Source of the DNA: Enterococcus pingfangensis
Lineage (GTDB): Bacteria > Bacillota > Bacilli > Lactobacillales > Enterococcaceae
Direction: 5' to 3'
NCBI RefSeq assembly: GCF_005405205.1
Contig: NZ_BJDP01000015.1
Span: 1 to 38,192, forward strand
DNA: 38,192 nt
Shown here: positions 31,223-38,192 of the stretch, in pieces
Layout of the letters: each line of letters begins with the position of its first letter
Position numbering within the stretch: position 1 is the stretch's first letter
Notes under the pieces: model-generated
Told to the model about the DNA's origin: nothing
Database searches by the model: none
What the model saw: the letters and a program-made list of their open reading frames with translations, nothing else
Program-made: the position numbers and the translations under genes

Positions 31223-31795
31223 ATGAATCGTGGGATCAAAGCGATTGGAATAATCCTCTCATTGATATTAATGTCTGTTTTGTTAATGATGAGCGCCATT
31301 ACAACGCCTTATTTGGAATTTCCGTTTGGAATTAGGCGGGCAAGAGTTATTTATGACTTGCTGTCAAATGAATATTTTCAACTCTTCCTATTTTGGAGCG
31401 CGATCATTTTCTCCATCTTTTTAGTGATTTTTATCTGTGTTCTGATTTTTTATCCAAGAATCAAACAGACTTTTGTACTAAATGAAGACAGAGGACGCTT
31501 ATCTTTGGATAAAAAAGCCATCGAAGGTTTTGTCCGTTCAAAACTAAAAGGAGTCGGTTTTGTTTCTTCACCAAAAGTCAAAGTTCATGCAACGAAAAAT
31601 ACGATAAAAATTTATGTGACTGGTCAATTAACGCGAACCTCTTCTATTATTGGGAAAACAGGAACCTTAATGGAAGAAATCAAAGATGAGCTGCAAACCA
31701 TCTTAGGTTCAGAGGAAAAGGTCAAAGTAGCTGTCGCATATAAAGAATTTGAAAAAGAGGATCAAAGGACCGCAAGTCGCTCAAGAGTGGAATAG
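31223..31795 (+). CDS. amaP: Alkaline-shock response membrane anchor AmaP
   Basis: A 190-residue protein with two N-terminal membrane helices (about residues 7-28 and 50-75), followed by a cytoplasmic domain resembling Asp23/Gls24. In Staphylococcus AmaP anchors Asp23 to the membrane. GGAGGTGC precedes the ATG. The sequence ends close to the DUF2273 gene start, and the order AmaP-DUF2273-Asp23 is the standard one. Confidence 0.87.
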   Translation: MNRGIKAIGIILSLILMSVLLMMSAITTPYLEFPFGIRRARVIYDLLSNEYFQLFLFWSAIIFSIFLVIFICVLIFYPRIKQTFVLNEDRGRLSLDKKAIEGFVRSKLKGVGFVSSPKVKVHATKNTIKIYVTGQLTRTSSIIGKTGTLMEEIKDELQTILGSEEKVKVAVAYKEFEKEDQRTASRSRVE

Positions 31796-31805
31796 GAGGG
31801 AGCAC

Positions 31806-32003
31806 ATGAAAGAATTCATTTACCAATATAAACTCCCGATTATTTTTGGGGGATTGGGATTGATCCTAGCAATCTTATTAGTTTCGATTGGCTTTTTTAA
31901 AACATTATTACTCGTTGTTCTTACGGTTTTAGGCACGATGCTTGGGTTTTATTTGGAACAAAGCGGCTTGTTTGGAGATATTTTTAAGCCTCGAAACAAA
32001 TAG
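31806..32003 (+). CDS. DUF2273 small membrane protein
   Basis: A 65-residue protein with two hydrophobic segments (about residues 9-26 and 28-46) and a short tail, YLEQSGLFGDIFKPRNK. It matches the DUF2273 proteins encoded between amaP and asp23 in Firmicutes. An upstream in-frame start at 31749 would overlap amaP; GGAGGGAGC lies correctly before the ATG at 31806. The molecular function is unknown. Confidence 0.87.
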   Translation: MKEFIYQYKLPIIFGGLGLILAILLVSIGFFKTLLLVVLTVLGTMLGFYLEQSGLFGDIFKPRNK

Positions 32004-32070
32004 TAAGAACTGCCGATAGTTTTTTTAAATGTATAAAATAAAAAAATTTATCTAACAGGAGGAATTTATA

Positions 32071-32676
32071 ATGGTCAATAATTTTGAAAACAAAGATATC
32101 CACGATAAAACAGTAGAAGTAAATCCAGTTGATGGAAACTATGAAAACTTTTCAGATACTGCTAAATCAACCGAGATCAAAGGAGAATTGACGTATGCTG
32201 ACAAGGTGATTCAAAAAATCGTTGGAACAGCTGTCGATCAAATTGATGGATTATTAACGGTTGATGGCGGATTTTTCTCAAATATCGCAGAAAAGCTAGT
32301 CAATACAGAGAATGTTACTTCAGGAATTGAAACCGAAGTCGGCAAGAAACAAGTAGCCGTCGATATGGATGTGGTCATTGAATATGGTCGCGACATTCCT
32401 AAAATTGCGGAGCGAATTAAGCAAGTCATTCATGACGAAGTAGCCCACATGACACATCTTGAAGTAATTGAAGTAAATGTTAACGTTGTTGATATCAAAT
32501 CAAAAGATGAATACCAAGAAGAAAGTGAAACCGTTCAAGATAAAGTAACCAGCGCAGCTAAGACAACCGGACGCTTTGCATCAAAACAAACAGACAAAGC
32601 AAAAGAGGCCGTTAGCCGTGGAACCAATACGGCACAAGAAAAAATCGAAGAACAACAAGAACCACGCGTAGAATAA
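32071..32676 (+). CDS. Asp23/Gls24 family envelope stress protein
   Basis: A 201-residue soluble protein. The Asp23 domain covers about residues 38-150, with LTYADKVIQKIVGTAVDQIDG and VDMDVVIEYGRDIPKIAERI. The C-terminal 50 residues (KVTSAAKTTGRFASKQTDKA) are charged, repetitive and amphipathic, a LEA-like tail. AmaP-bound Asp23 forms a membrane-associated layer linked to cell-wall stress; Gls24 in enterococci is linked to bile and starvation tolerance. AGGAGGAAT precedes the ATG. More than one Gls24 paralogue is usual in the genus, so a precise symbol is not assigned. Confidence 0.9.
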   Translation: MVNNFENKDIHDKTVEVNPVDGNYENFSDTAKSTEIKGELTYADKVIQKIVGTAVDQIDGLLTVDGGFFSNIAEKLVNTENVTSGIETEVGKKQVAVDMDVVIEYGRDIPKIAERIKQVIHDEVAHMTHLEVIEVNVNVVDIKSKDEYQEESETVQDKVTSAAKTTGRFASKQTDKAKEAVSRGTNTAQEKIEEQQEPRVE

Positions 32677-32700
32677 AAACAGATTAGAGGAGGAATTATC

Positions 32701-32946
32701 ATGGGATTTATTTGGTCATTAATTGTCGGAGCAATCATTGGAGTGATAGCAGGTGCGATCACAGGTAAAGGAAACAGTATGGGATGGATTGCCAATATTA
32801 TTGCAGGATTAGTTGGGTCAGCATTAGGCCAAGCTTTATTGGGACATTGGGGACCCTCGCTTGCTGGAATGGCACTTGTGCCGTCGATTATTGGGGCGAT
32901 CATCTTAGTACTGATTGTTTCATTTTTCTTAGGCAGAAGTAAATAA
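32701..32946 (+). CDS. glsB: GlsB/YeaQ/YmgE family stress membrane protein
   Basis: An 81-residue glycine-rich membrane protein with three helices (IWSLIVGAIIGVIAGAITGK, then IANIIAGLVGSALGQALLG, then ALVPSIIGAIILVLIVSFFLG). This is the transglycosylase-associated/GlsB family that follows gls24 in enterococci. AGGAGGAATT precedes the ATG. It is the last gene of the operon, with a terminator 40 bases downstream. Confidence 0.92.
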   Translation: MGFIWSLIVGAIIGVIAGAITGKGNSMGWIANIIAGLVGSALGQALLGHWGPSLAGMALVPSIIGAIILVLIVSFFLGRSK

Positions 32947-32985
32947 GCAGGTAAATAAGGTAGGTGACGTTAATAAGAAGAAATG

Positions 32986-33026
32986 AATAATCATCCCTGC
33001 TGCAATAAGTGGGGATGATTATTTTT
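32986..33026 (+). terminator. Terminator of the stress operon
   Basis: AATAATCATCCC (32986-32997) pairs perfectly with GGGATGATTATT (33012-33023), followed by a T run. Confidence 0.9.
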
Positions 33027-33165
33027 ATGATACTAATGATAAGAATTGAATCAAAAGAGATACCTCACTGATTTCTTAGCTGAAATAACTTTTAGAAAAG
33101 TATGAGAAATTGAAGGGGGTGTTTTATTATACAGAGGTCACAATTGCCCAATAGAAGAAGCAGCT

Positions 33166-33208
33166 AAGGTTCAGAAATCATTTGTTGATTTCTGAACCTT
33201 AATTTTTT
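33166..33208 (+). terminator. Orphan terminator with no gene before it
   Basis: A perfect 15-bp stem AAGGTTCAGAAATCA / TGATTTCTGAACCTT with a 5-base loop, then AATTTTTTT. The 140 bases between the previous terminator and this one hold no credible gene, so it may end a short RNA or be left over from a deleted gene. Confidence 0.8.
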
Positions 33209-33495
33209 TAATATTTTGGTATACAAAAATTTTTTATTCTTAAAGAGGTCTATTCACAGCAATTACTCTTAGAACAGCTTATCATGAGAACACTGTTCTA
33301 GCATCATGTTTTAAAGTAAACGAAATGTGAGAATATCGTTAAAAAAATAGAAAGGAGGAGAGGTCTGCTTGTTATAGAACTGAAAAGTGATTAAAATCCA
33401 TACAATCATACATTTATGAACTATTTAAATTTTAAAATTATTATACTATTAGTTAGGTGAAAATAATCAAGTATATTTTCCTACACTTAAATATA
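33209..33495. other. Gene-free AT-rich boundary with an orphan ribosome site
   Basis: This stretch holds a dyad TAGAACAG (33270-33277) / CTGTTCTA (33293-33300) and a strong ribosome-site-like AAAGGAGGAGAGG (33351-33363) that is followed only by a frame of nine codons. That suggests the stump of a deleted gene at the edge of the AT-rich PTS module. Confidence 0.45.
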
Positions 33496-33522
33496 TTTAA
33501 AACTATATGTTATAGTTTTAAA
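33496..33522. promoter_or_regulatory. Perfect 12-bp palindrome upstream of the DeoR gene
   Basis: TTTAAAACTATA, a 3-base spacer and TATAGTTTTAAA form a 27-bp palindrome 30 bases before the regulator's ATG. A -10-like TATAGT lies in the right arm. It is a candidate autoregulatory operator. Confidence 0.55.
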
Positions 33523-33552
33523 AAATGAATTAAAGGAGCGAAATTATAAAAA

Positions 33553-34311
33553 ATGAAGAGTCGACAAGAAGCAATTTTGAATTTGATAAAAAGGAAAAAG
33601 TATATTTCAGTTGCATATTTAGTAGAAAAATTTCATTATAGCGAAAGTACAATTCGACGGGATTTGACGACTTTGGAAAAATTGAATTTGATTAAGCGAA
33701 CTGCTGGTGGAGCGATATTAGTAAAGGATGATTTAATCGAACCACCTCATTTAGTTAAATATAAAACTAATATAGAGGAAAAACGTCTAATTGCAGAGTT
33801 AGCCCTTGACTTTATTGAAGATTATTCGACGATTTTTTTAGATGCTAGTTCCACTTGTCATTTTTTGGCAAAGAAGATTAATAAAAGTAGAGAAAATATA
33901 AAAATTATAACCCCTAGTTTGGTAACAGCTCTAGAGATTAATAGTAGTTCTCGAAATAGTGTTTACTGTGTTGGGGGATTAGTAGCGGACGGGAAAGTTG
34001 GAGGACCCTTGAGTGAGTTTTTATTGAGTGAACTCCATGTAGATTTTTCTTTCATATCTTGTCGTGGTTTTGATAGGAGTTTTGGTGCATCTGATATTTT
34101 GGAAACAGAAGCAGGGATTAAAAAGACTATTCTAAAAAATAGTGAAAAGATCGCTTTGTTATTTGATCATTCTAAATTTAATAAGCGATATACCTTTCAA
34201 ACTGCATCGATACATGAAATTGACTTTGTAATTACCGACAGAAAACCATCAAGGGAGGTCATTAGTAATGAAGATGAAATGAATTATGAGTTGGTTTACT
34301 GGAATGAGTAA
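33553..34311 (+). CDS. DeoR-family sugar-phosphate-responsive regulator
   Basis: A 252-residue regulator with an N-terminal winged helix (RQEAILNLIKRKKYISVAYL, then HYSESTIRRDLTTLEKLNLI with the recognition helix) and a C-terminal DeoRC domain. In that domain IFLDASSTCHFLA and DHSKFNKR form the phosphosugar-binding fold. AAAGGAG is unusually far from the ATG (14 bases), so translation may be weak. Its neighbours make the aldolase-PTS operon the likely target and a ketose phosphate the likely inducer. Confidence 0.9.
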   Translation: MKSRQEAILNLIKRKKYISVAYLVEKFHYSESTIRRDLTTLEKLNLIKRTAGGAILVKDDLIEPPHLVKYKTNIEEKRLIAELALDFIEDYSTIFLDASSTCHFLAKKINKSRENIKIITPSLVTALEINSSSRNSVYCVGGLVADGKVGGPLSEFLLSELHVDFSFISCRGFDRSFGASDILETEAGIKKTILKNSEKIALLFDHSKFNKRYTFQTASIHEIDFVITDRKPSREVISNEDEMNYELVYWNE

Positions 34312-34336
34312 ATTTTATAAAAATGAATACTAGAAC

Positions 34337-34382
34337 AAAACGTCACAAAATGACTGATAACAATCATTTTGTGACGTTTTTT
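34337..34382. terminator. Terminator after the DeoR gene
   Basis: A perfect 17-bp stem AAAACGTCACAAAATGA / TCATTTTGTGACGTTTT with a 10-base loop and a T run. The GTCACA/TGTGAC word has the opposite polarity to the rest of the hairpin family. Confidence 0.92.
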
Positions 34383-34405
34383 TGACTGAATATCTTCATA
34401 TCTTT

Positions 34406-34447
34406 CATTTGTAAGAAAACGCTTTATTTAGTGGTATTCTACAAATG
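34406..34447 (+). promoter_or_regulatory. Promoter and flanking dyad of the aldolase-PTS operon
   Basis: An extended -10, TGGTATTCT (34432-34440), lies between perfect arms CATTTGTA (34406-34413) and TACAAATG (34440-34447). AAGAAAACGCTTTAT (34413-34427), just upstream of the -10, is a two-mismatch cre. Control by CcpA and by a specific repressor is plausible. Confidence 0.5.
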
Positions 34448-34485
34448 TAAAATATATCAAGAGTTATCGAAAGGGAGTTATATCT

Positions 34486-35340
34486 ATGCTAGTAAATTTA
34501 AAAGAAATTCTAGAAAAGGCGAGAAAAGAAAAATATGCTGTAGGTGCTTTTAATGCAACTGATTTAAATACAGCACGTGGTATCGTAGAAGCTGCAGAAG
34601 AAGAGAATTCACCGGTGATTTTGCAATTTGCTGAAGTTCATAAACAATATATTCCGATTGAGCAAGCGGCAGCTATGTATTTAGAATTGGCAGAAAAGGC
34701 ATCTGTTCCTGTTTGTGTCCACTTAGATCATGGACAGAACTTTGAAACAATTATTCAGGCAATGCATCTAGGTTTTTCTTCCATAATGGTAGATGCTTCA
34801 GCTAAGCCGTTTAAAGAAAATATGAGTATGACGAATAAAGTATTAGAAATTGCTCGTATTTTAAATATTTCGGTAGAAGCAGAATTAGGAATCATGAATA
34901 CTGAAGACGGTAATGGAGATTTAGACTATCAAAAAATGGATGATACTTACACTAATGTTGAGGATGCTGGAAAGTTTATTGAAGAAACAGATGTTGATGC
35001 TTTAGCGATTGCATTTGGAACAGTTCACGGTTTATATAAAGCAGAACCAAAACTAAATTTCCAACGAATCAAGGAAATTAGTGATAAAACTAATAAACCG
35101 CTAGTTATGCATGGTGGATCTGGCCTAAGTGATCAAGAATATCGTCATTCTATTGAAAATGGTATTACTAAAATTAATTATTACTCCACCATGTCTTACG
35201 AAGTCACAAATGGACTACGCGATTTTCTAAATAATAATCCAGACGCTTTTCTATTTGATTTAGATCTAAAGACAATAGAATTAGTTAAGGAAAATATAGT
35301 TGAAAAAATTCGTATCTTTGGATCATCAAACAAAGCATAA
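34486..35340 (+). CDS. Class II ketose-bisphosphate aldolase
   Basis: A 284-residue zinc aldolase that splits a ketose 1,6-bisphosphate into dihydroxyacetone phosphate and an aldehyde phosphate. HLDHGQ (about residues 81-86) supplies the catalytic Asp and a zinc His, AELGIM the structural Glu, GTVHGLYK and VMHGGSGLS the other zinc/phosphate-loop residues. The segment after the last beta strand reads KINYYSTM instead of the NIDTD of fructose-bisphosphate aldolases or NVATE of tagatose enzymes, so the substrate is uncertain. AAGGGAG precedes the ATG. It leads the PTS operon and would act on the imported sugar phosphate after a second phosphorylation encoded elsewhere. Confidence 0.88.
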   Translation: MLVNLKEILEKARKEKYAVGAFNATDLNTARGIVEAAEEENSPVILQFAEVHKQYIPIEQAAAMYLELAEKASVPVCVHLDHGQNFETIIQAMHLGFSSIMVDASAKPFKENMSMTNKVLEIARILNISVEAELGIMNTEDGNGDLDYQKMDDTYTNVEDAGKFIEETDVDALAIAFGTVHGLYKAEPKLNFQRIKEISDKTNKPLVMHGGSGLSDQEYRHSIENGITKINYYSTMSYEVTNGLRDFLNNNPDAFLFDLDLKTIELVKENIVEKIRIFGSSNKA

Positions 35341-35355
35341 GGAAGGGAGAACAGA

Positions 35356-35391
35356 ATGATGACAGTGAGTACGGGGAGAAAAGTATCTTAG
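35356..35391 (+). CDS. Possible 11-residue peptide between the aldolase and EIIA genes
   Basis: ATG with GGAAGGGAG about 6 bases upstream opens MMTVSTGRKVS and then stops, 15 bases after the aldolase stop. It may be translated or be a decayed leftover; there is no function to propose. Confidence 0.25.
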   Translation: MMTVSTGRKVS

Positions 35392-35454
35392 ATTAAATTA
35401 ATAGATATTAAGAAACCATGGGACTTTTTATAACTAATTGAAAGGAAGAAGCAT

Positions 35455-35862
35455 ATGAGAAATATTTTGATTGCCACGCACGGCTCCTTTGCTTCAGGTA
35501 TTAAAGGAAGCTTAAACCTACTTATTGGAGATCAATCTGAAATATCAGTAATTGATGCTTATATTGATGACAGTGATTATACTGAAAAAATTAGTCAATT
35601 TTTTTCTAATTATCAAGAGGAAGATGAATATTTTGTATTTACTGACCTATTGGGCGGCAGTGTGAATCAGAAGATGCTAGTTTATAAAAATCAATATGAT
35701 TTTCATTTAATTACAGGTTTCAATTTGCCAATCTTGCTAGAAATAGTTCTAGCCGGGAACCCACTAACTATCCTAGAGATAGAAGAAATAGTTAGAAGAT
35801 GTCGTCAAGAACTTTTGCTAGTTAACTTGGAAAAATCTGAAGATGAGGAAGAATTTCTTTAA
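35455..35862 (+). CDS. PTS mannose-family EIIA component
   Basis: A 135-residue EIIA of the mannose/fructose/sorbose superfamily that accepts phosphate from HPr on a histidine. The N-terminus ILIATHGSFASGI places His9 as the phosphorylation site, and FVFTDLLGGSVNQ is the conserved second motif. AAAGGAAGAAG precedes the ATG. EIIA and EIIB are separate genes here rather than fused, as in many gut Firmicute systems. Confidence 0.92.
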   Translation: MRNILIATHGSFASGIKGSLNLLIGDQSEISVIDAYIDDSDYTEKISQFFSNYQEEDEYFVFTDLLGGSVNQKMLVYKNQYDFHLITGFNLPILLEIVLAGNPLTILEIEEIVRRCRQELLLVNLEKSEDEEEFL

Positions 35863-35878
35863 GAAAGGAAGATATGCA

Positions 35879-36379
35879 ATGATTAGGGATTTACGTGTAG
35901 ATGACCGTTTAATTCATGGCCAGATTGCTTTAACGTGGCCTAAAGCATTAGGTATTAATAGAATTATTGTTGCAAATGATGCTGCTAGTAAAGATAAAAC
36001 ACAACAAATGTCATTGAAGATGGCTTTACCAAGCGATGTGAAAGCGTTGGTTCGTTCTGTCGACGATACGATAGCTTTTTTTGAAAACCCAAAAGCTCAA
36101 GAGGCGAATCTAATGGTAATTGTTGGAAATGTTGTAGATGCTGAAAAACTCGCTCAACCATTAACTGATCTGATAGACAGGGTAAATTTGGCGAACGTTG
36201 GACGTTTTGATGGGGTACCCAAAGAAGAAAAACTCGCTCTTGGCTCAGCAATTTTATTAAATAAAAACGAAAAAAATGCTCTTGATCAATTATTAAAAAT
36301 CCCAGATTTAAAAGTAGTTCATCAAATTATCCCTGATAATGGAGTAAAAAGTATCAGAGATATGTTATCCGACAAATAA
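35879..36379 (+). CDS. PTS mannose-family EIIB component
   Basis: A 166-residue EIIB that takes phosphate from EIIA and gives it to the sugar bound in EIIC/EIID. VDDRLIHGQIALTW contains the phosphorylated His (about residue 15) and defines the mannose-type EIIB. The frame is open from 35843, but AAAGGAAG serves the ATG at 35879 and MIRDLRVDDRLIHG is the normal start. It begins 16 bases after eIIA. Confidence 0.92.
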   Translation: MIRDLRVDDRLIHGQIALTWPKALGINRIIVANDAASKDKTQQMSLKMALPSDVKALVRSVDDTIAFFENPKAQEANLMVIVGNVVDAEKLAQPLTDLIDRVNLANVGRFDGVPKEEKLALGSAILLNKNEKNALDQLLKIPDLKVVHQIIPDNGVKSIRDMLSDK

Positions 36380-36395
36380 AAAGGAGGAAAAAACT

Positions 36396-37205
36396 ATGTC
36401 AACACTAACTGCAGCTTTACTTTGTGCTATTGCCTACTTTATTTGTTTTGGTGGAAACTGGTTATTAGCACAAAATATGGCAGATCAGCCAATAGTGGTA
36501 GGACCGTTAGTAGGTCTTCTCTTGGGAGATTTACAAACGGGTCTAATTTTAGGAGCTGCTTTACAAGCGTTGTTTATTGGTGCTGTTAACGTTGGTGGAG
36601 CCGTTTCTTTAAACCCATCATTTGGGACTACCTTAGCCATTGCTTTTGCAATTTTGAGTGGTGGTGATCAAAAATTTGCTTTAGCAATTGCAGTGCCTCT
36701 AGGATTATTAGGAGGGCTGTTAGAAATTGGGACTAATATTTTATTCGCTGGTTTTGGTGGAGCTTTTGACAGAGCAGCTGAGGCAGGAGATCAAAAAAAG
36801 ATTATATTTCTACACTACGGCGTTTGGTTTTTAAAATATTTGATTTTTTCTGTAGTAATTTTTGTTTCAGTTTTAGCTGGTGCAACCCCCGTTTCCAATT
36901 TTGTTAATAGTTTACCTGAGTTTATAACAAACGGTTTAGGTGTAGTAGCAGGACTATTACCTGCGGTTGGCTTTGCAATGTTACTTAAAATGGTTTGGTC
37001 AAATAAACTAGCAGTTTATTATTTGTTAGGCTTTATCTGTGTTGCATATCTAAAATTACCATTGATTGCAGTAGCTACCATTGGTGTAATTGCTTCGGTA
37101 ATTCAAGTGGATATCGATCAAGGTTTTTTAAAGCATAAAAATTCGAATGTCGCAACAACAAGTGGGAATATTTCAGAAATGGAAGAGGAGGATTTTTTAT
37201 CATGA
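36396..37205 (+). CDS. PTS mannose-family EIIC membrane component
   Basis: A 269-residue membrane protein with multiple helices and family motifs such as DQPIVVGPLVGLLLGDLQTGL and GAALQALFIGAVNVGGA. Together with EIID it forms the sugar channel. AAAGGAGG precedes the ATG. Its TGA overlaps the EIID ATG in the four-base ATGA arrangement, so the two subunits are made in step. Confidence 0.93.
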   Translation: MSTLTAALLCAIAYFICFGGNWLLAQNMADQPIVVGPLVGLLLGDLQTGLILGAALQALFIGAVNVGGAVSLNPSFGTTLAIAFAILSGGDQKFALAIAVPLGLLGGLLEIGTNILFAGFGGAFDRAAEAGDQKKIIFLHYGVWFLKYLIFSVVIFVSVLAGATPVSNFVNSLPEFITNGLGVVAGLLPAVGFAMLLKMVWSNKLAVYYLLGFICVAYLKLPLIAVATIGVIASVIQVDIDQGFLKHKNSNVATTSGNISEMEEEDFLS

Positions 37206-38029
37206 GTAATCAAACTGAAGCAGTGTCTAGTGATGAAAAAAAAATGTTGCGTTCAATTTTTTTTAGATCGTTCACTGTATTCGCCCCCTTCAACTATGCA
37301 AAACAAGGTGGTAGTGGCTTTTGTTATGCAATGATGCCTTTTATAAATAAATACTATGATACAAAAGAAGATCGAATTGCTGCATTGAAGAGACATATAA
37401 CTTGGTATAATGCTACATCTAATGTAGGGACCTTTATCATGGGATTAGCAGCTTCCATGGAGAAGGAGAATAGTGAAAAACCAGATTTCAATGCTGATTC
37501 TATTAATACTGTTAAGGCAAGTTTAATGGGACCATTCTCTGGTATTGGTGATACGCTCTTCTGGGGAGTTTTGAGAGTAGTAGCAGCTGGAATAGCTATG
37601 ACTTTTGGTGAGCAAGGCAATCCCCTAGCACCTTTAATCTTCTTATTAGTATATAATGTACCGTCTATGGTTACTCGTTGGTATCTTACTAAATTTGGAT
37701 TTTCTGTAGGTGCAAAATATATTGAAGAGCTTTATGCATCTGGAATGATTAGTGTATTAACCAAAGCAGCAAGTATTTTAGGATTAGTTATGATTGGTGG
37801 AATGACGGCTAATAATGTTTCTTTTCAATCAAAATTAAACTTCAACTTAGGTGGCGGCCAAGAGTTAGTTGTTCAAGATGTTTTGGATCAAATCTTTGTT
37901 GGAATTGTTCCTATTTTATTTACTGTTTTATGTTTCTGGCTATTATCGAAAAAGAAAATGAATTTCGCATTACTGATTGCTTTGGTAGTAGTATTAGGGA
38001 TATTATTGTCTTTATTTGGAATTGCTTAA
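37202..38029 (+). CDS. PTS mannose-family EIID membrane component
   Basis: A 275-residue protein typical of EIID: a cytoplasmic N-terminal domain with FNYAKQGGSGFCYAMMPFI and FNATS-like YNATSNVGTFIMG, the motif LMGPFSGIGDTLFWG, and C-terminal membrane helices. It pairs with EIIC. Sugar specificity (mannose, fructose, sorbose or another) cannot be read from sequence. Further genes of the pathway may lie beyond the window. Confidence 0.93.
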   Translation: MSNQTEAVSSDEKKMLRSIFFRSFTVFAPFNYAKQGGSGFCYAMMPFINKYYDTKEDRIAALKRHITWYNATSNVGTFIMGLAASMEKENSEKPDFNADSINTVKASLMGPFSGIGDTLFWGVLRVVAAGIAMTFGEQGNPLAPLIFLLVYNVPSMVTRWYLTKFGFSVGAKYIEELYASGMISVLTKAASILGLVMIGGMTANNVSFQSKLNFNLGGGQELVVQDVLDQIFVGIVPILFTVLCFWLLSKKKMNFALLIALVVVLGILLSLFGIA

Positions 38030-38054
38030 TTATTCATAATGTTAAGACTACTTC

Positions 38055-38091
38055 TTTAGATTTTCTCTTCACTTAGTGGAAGTAATCTAAA
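38055..38091 (+). terminator. Weak hairpin after EIID
   Basis: TTTAGATT (38055-38062) pairs with AATCTAAA (38084-38091), with partial inner pairing. There is no T run, so it could be a weak terminator or an intergenic processing hairpin. The last 100 bases of the window show nothing else. Confidence 0.35.
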
Positions 38092-38192
38092 TTATATATT
38101 GTTCAAATATTATAGAATGATTTAGTATGCTCCACTGTATAAGATAGTGAAACATACGGCGTTTGTGTGAAAAAATATGAAGTTATAAAAAA

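Overview
The window looks like chromosome of a low-to-moderate GC Gram-positive of the Lactobacillales, most probably Enterococcus. The lower mevalonate cluster (mvaK1-mvaD-mvaK2-fni) with a type II IPP isomerase, the tgt-yajC-adhE neighbourhood, infC-rpmI-rplT behind an L20-type leader, a deoxynucleoside kinase and a gls24/asp23-type stress operon all fit that genus. The species cannot be fixed from the sequence alone. No rRNA, tRNA, CRISPR array, prophage or intact insertion sequence was seen.

Layout. (1) 1-5154, visibly AT-rich: a plus-strand polyol/dihydroxyacetone operon. It encodes a DhaM-type EIIA, two small mutually homologous membrane proteins of the Lin0368/Lin0367 putative transporter type, DhaK, DhaL, a triosephosphate-isomerase-fold protein that has lost two catalytic residues, and a zinc polyol dehydrogenase of the erythritol/L-threitol type. 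(2) 5155-5986: gene-free DNA with an IS-tip-like hairpin and a probable minus-strand transcript of about 370 nt that has its own promoter and terminator. (3) 5987-9456: a P-type cation ATPase, then a DUF2975 membrane protein with a small XRE regulator. (4) 9502-17001: two adhE genes of identical length pointing away from each other around tgt-yajC. The first has a perfect cre site, the second a Rex-like site, and both use the same promoter hexamers. (5) 17232-22908: a small helical protein, the mevalonate operon on the minus strand behind a structured leader, and a divergent deoxynucleoside kinase. (6) 23036-27048: a self-regulating PadR/membrane-protein pair, a CorA-type transporter, a HAD phosphatase and a FUSC-type membrane protein. 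(7) 27142-28740: infC-rpmI-rplT. (8) 29014-33023: a second CorA-type protein, then a stress operon (SDR oxidoreductase, an easily missed 31-residue membrane peptide, AmaP, DUF2273, Asp23, GlsB). (9) 33200-38192, again AT-rich: a DeoR regulator, a class II ketose-bisphosphate aldolase and a complete mannose-family PTS (EIIA, B, C, D).

How the parts work together. The two AT-rich ends are accessory carbon-uptake modules flanking conserved housekeeping DNA. In the left module a polyol would enter, be oxidised by the dehydrogenase, be phosphorylated by the PEP-dependent DhaKLM kinase, and be processed further by the isomerase-like protein. In the right module a sugar would enter through the PTS as a phosphate and be cleaved by the aldolase. 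The adhE pair disposes of acetyl-CoA and NADH, with the two copies apparently under different control (carbon catabolite versus redox). Many transcription units end in long hairpins that share a loop-proximal GTGACA/TGTCAC core.
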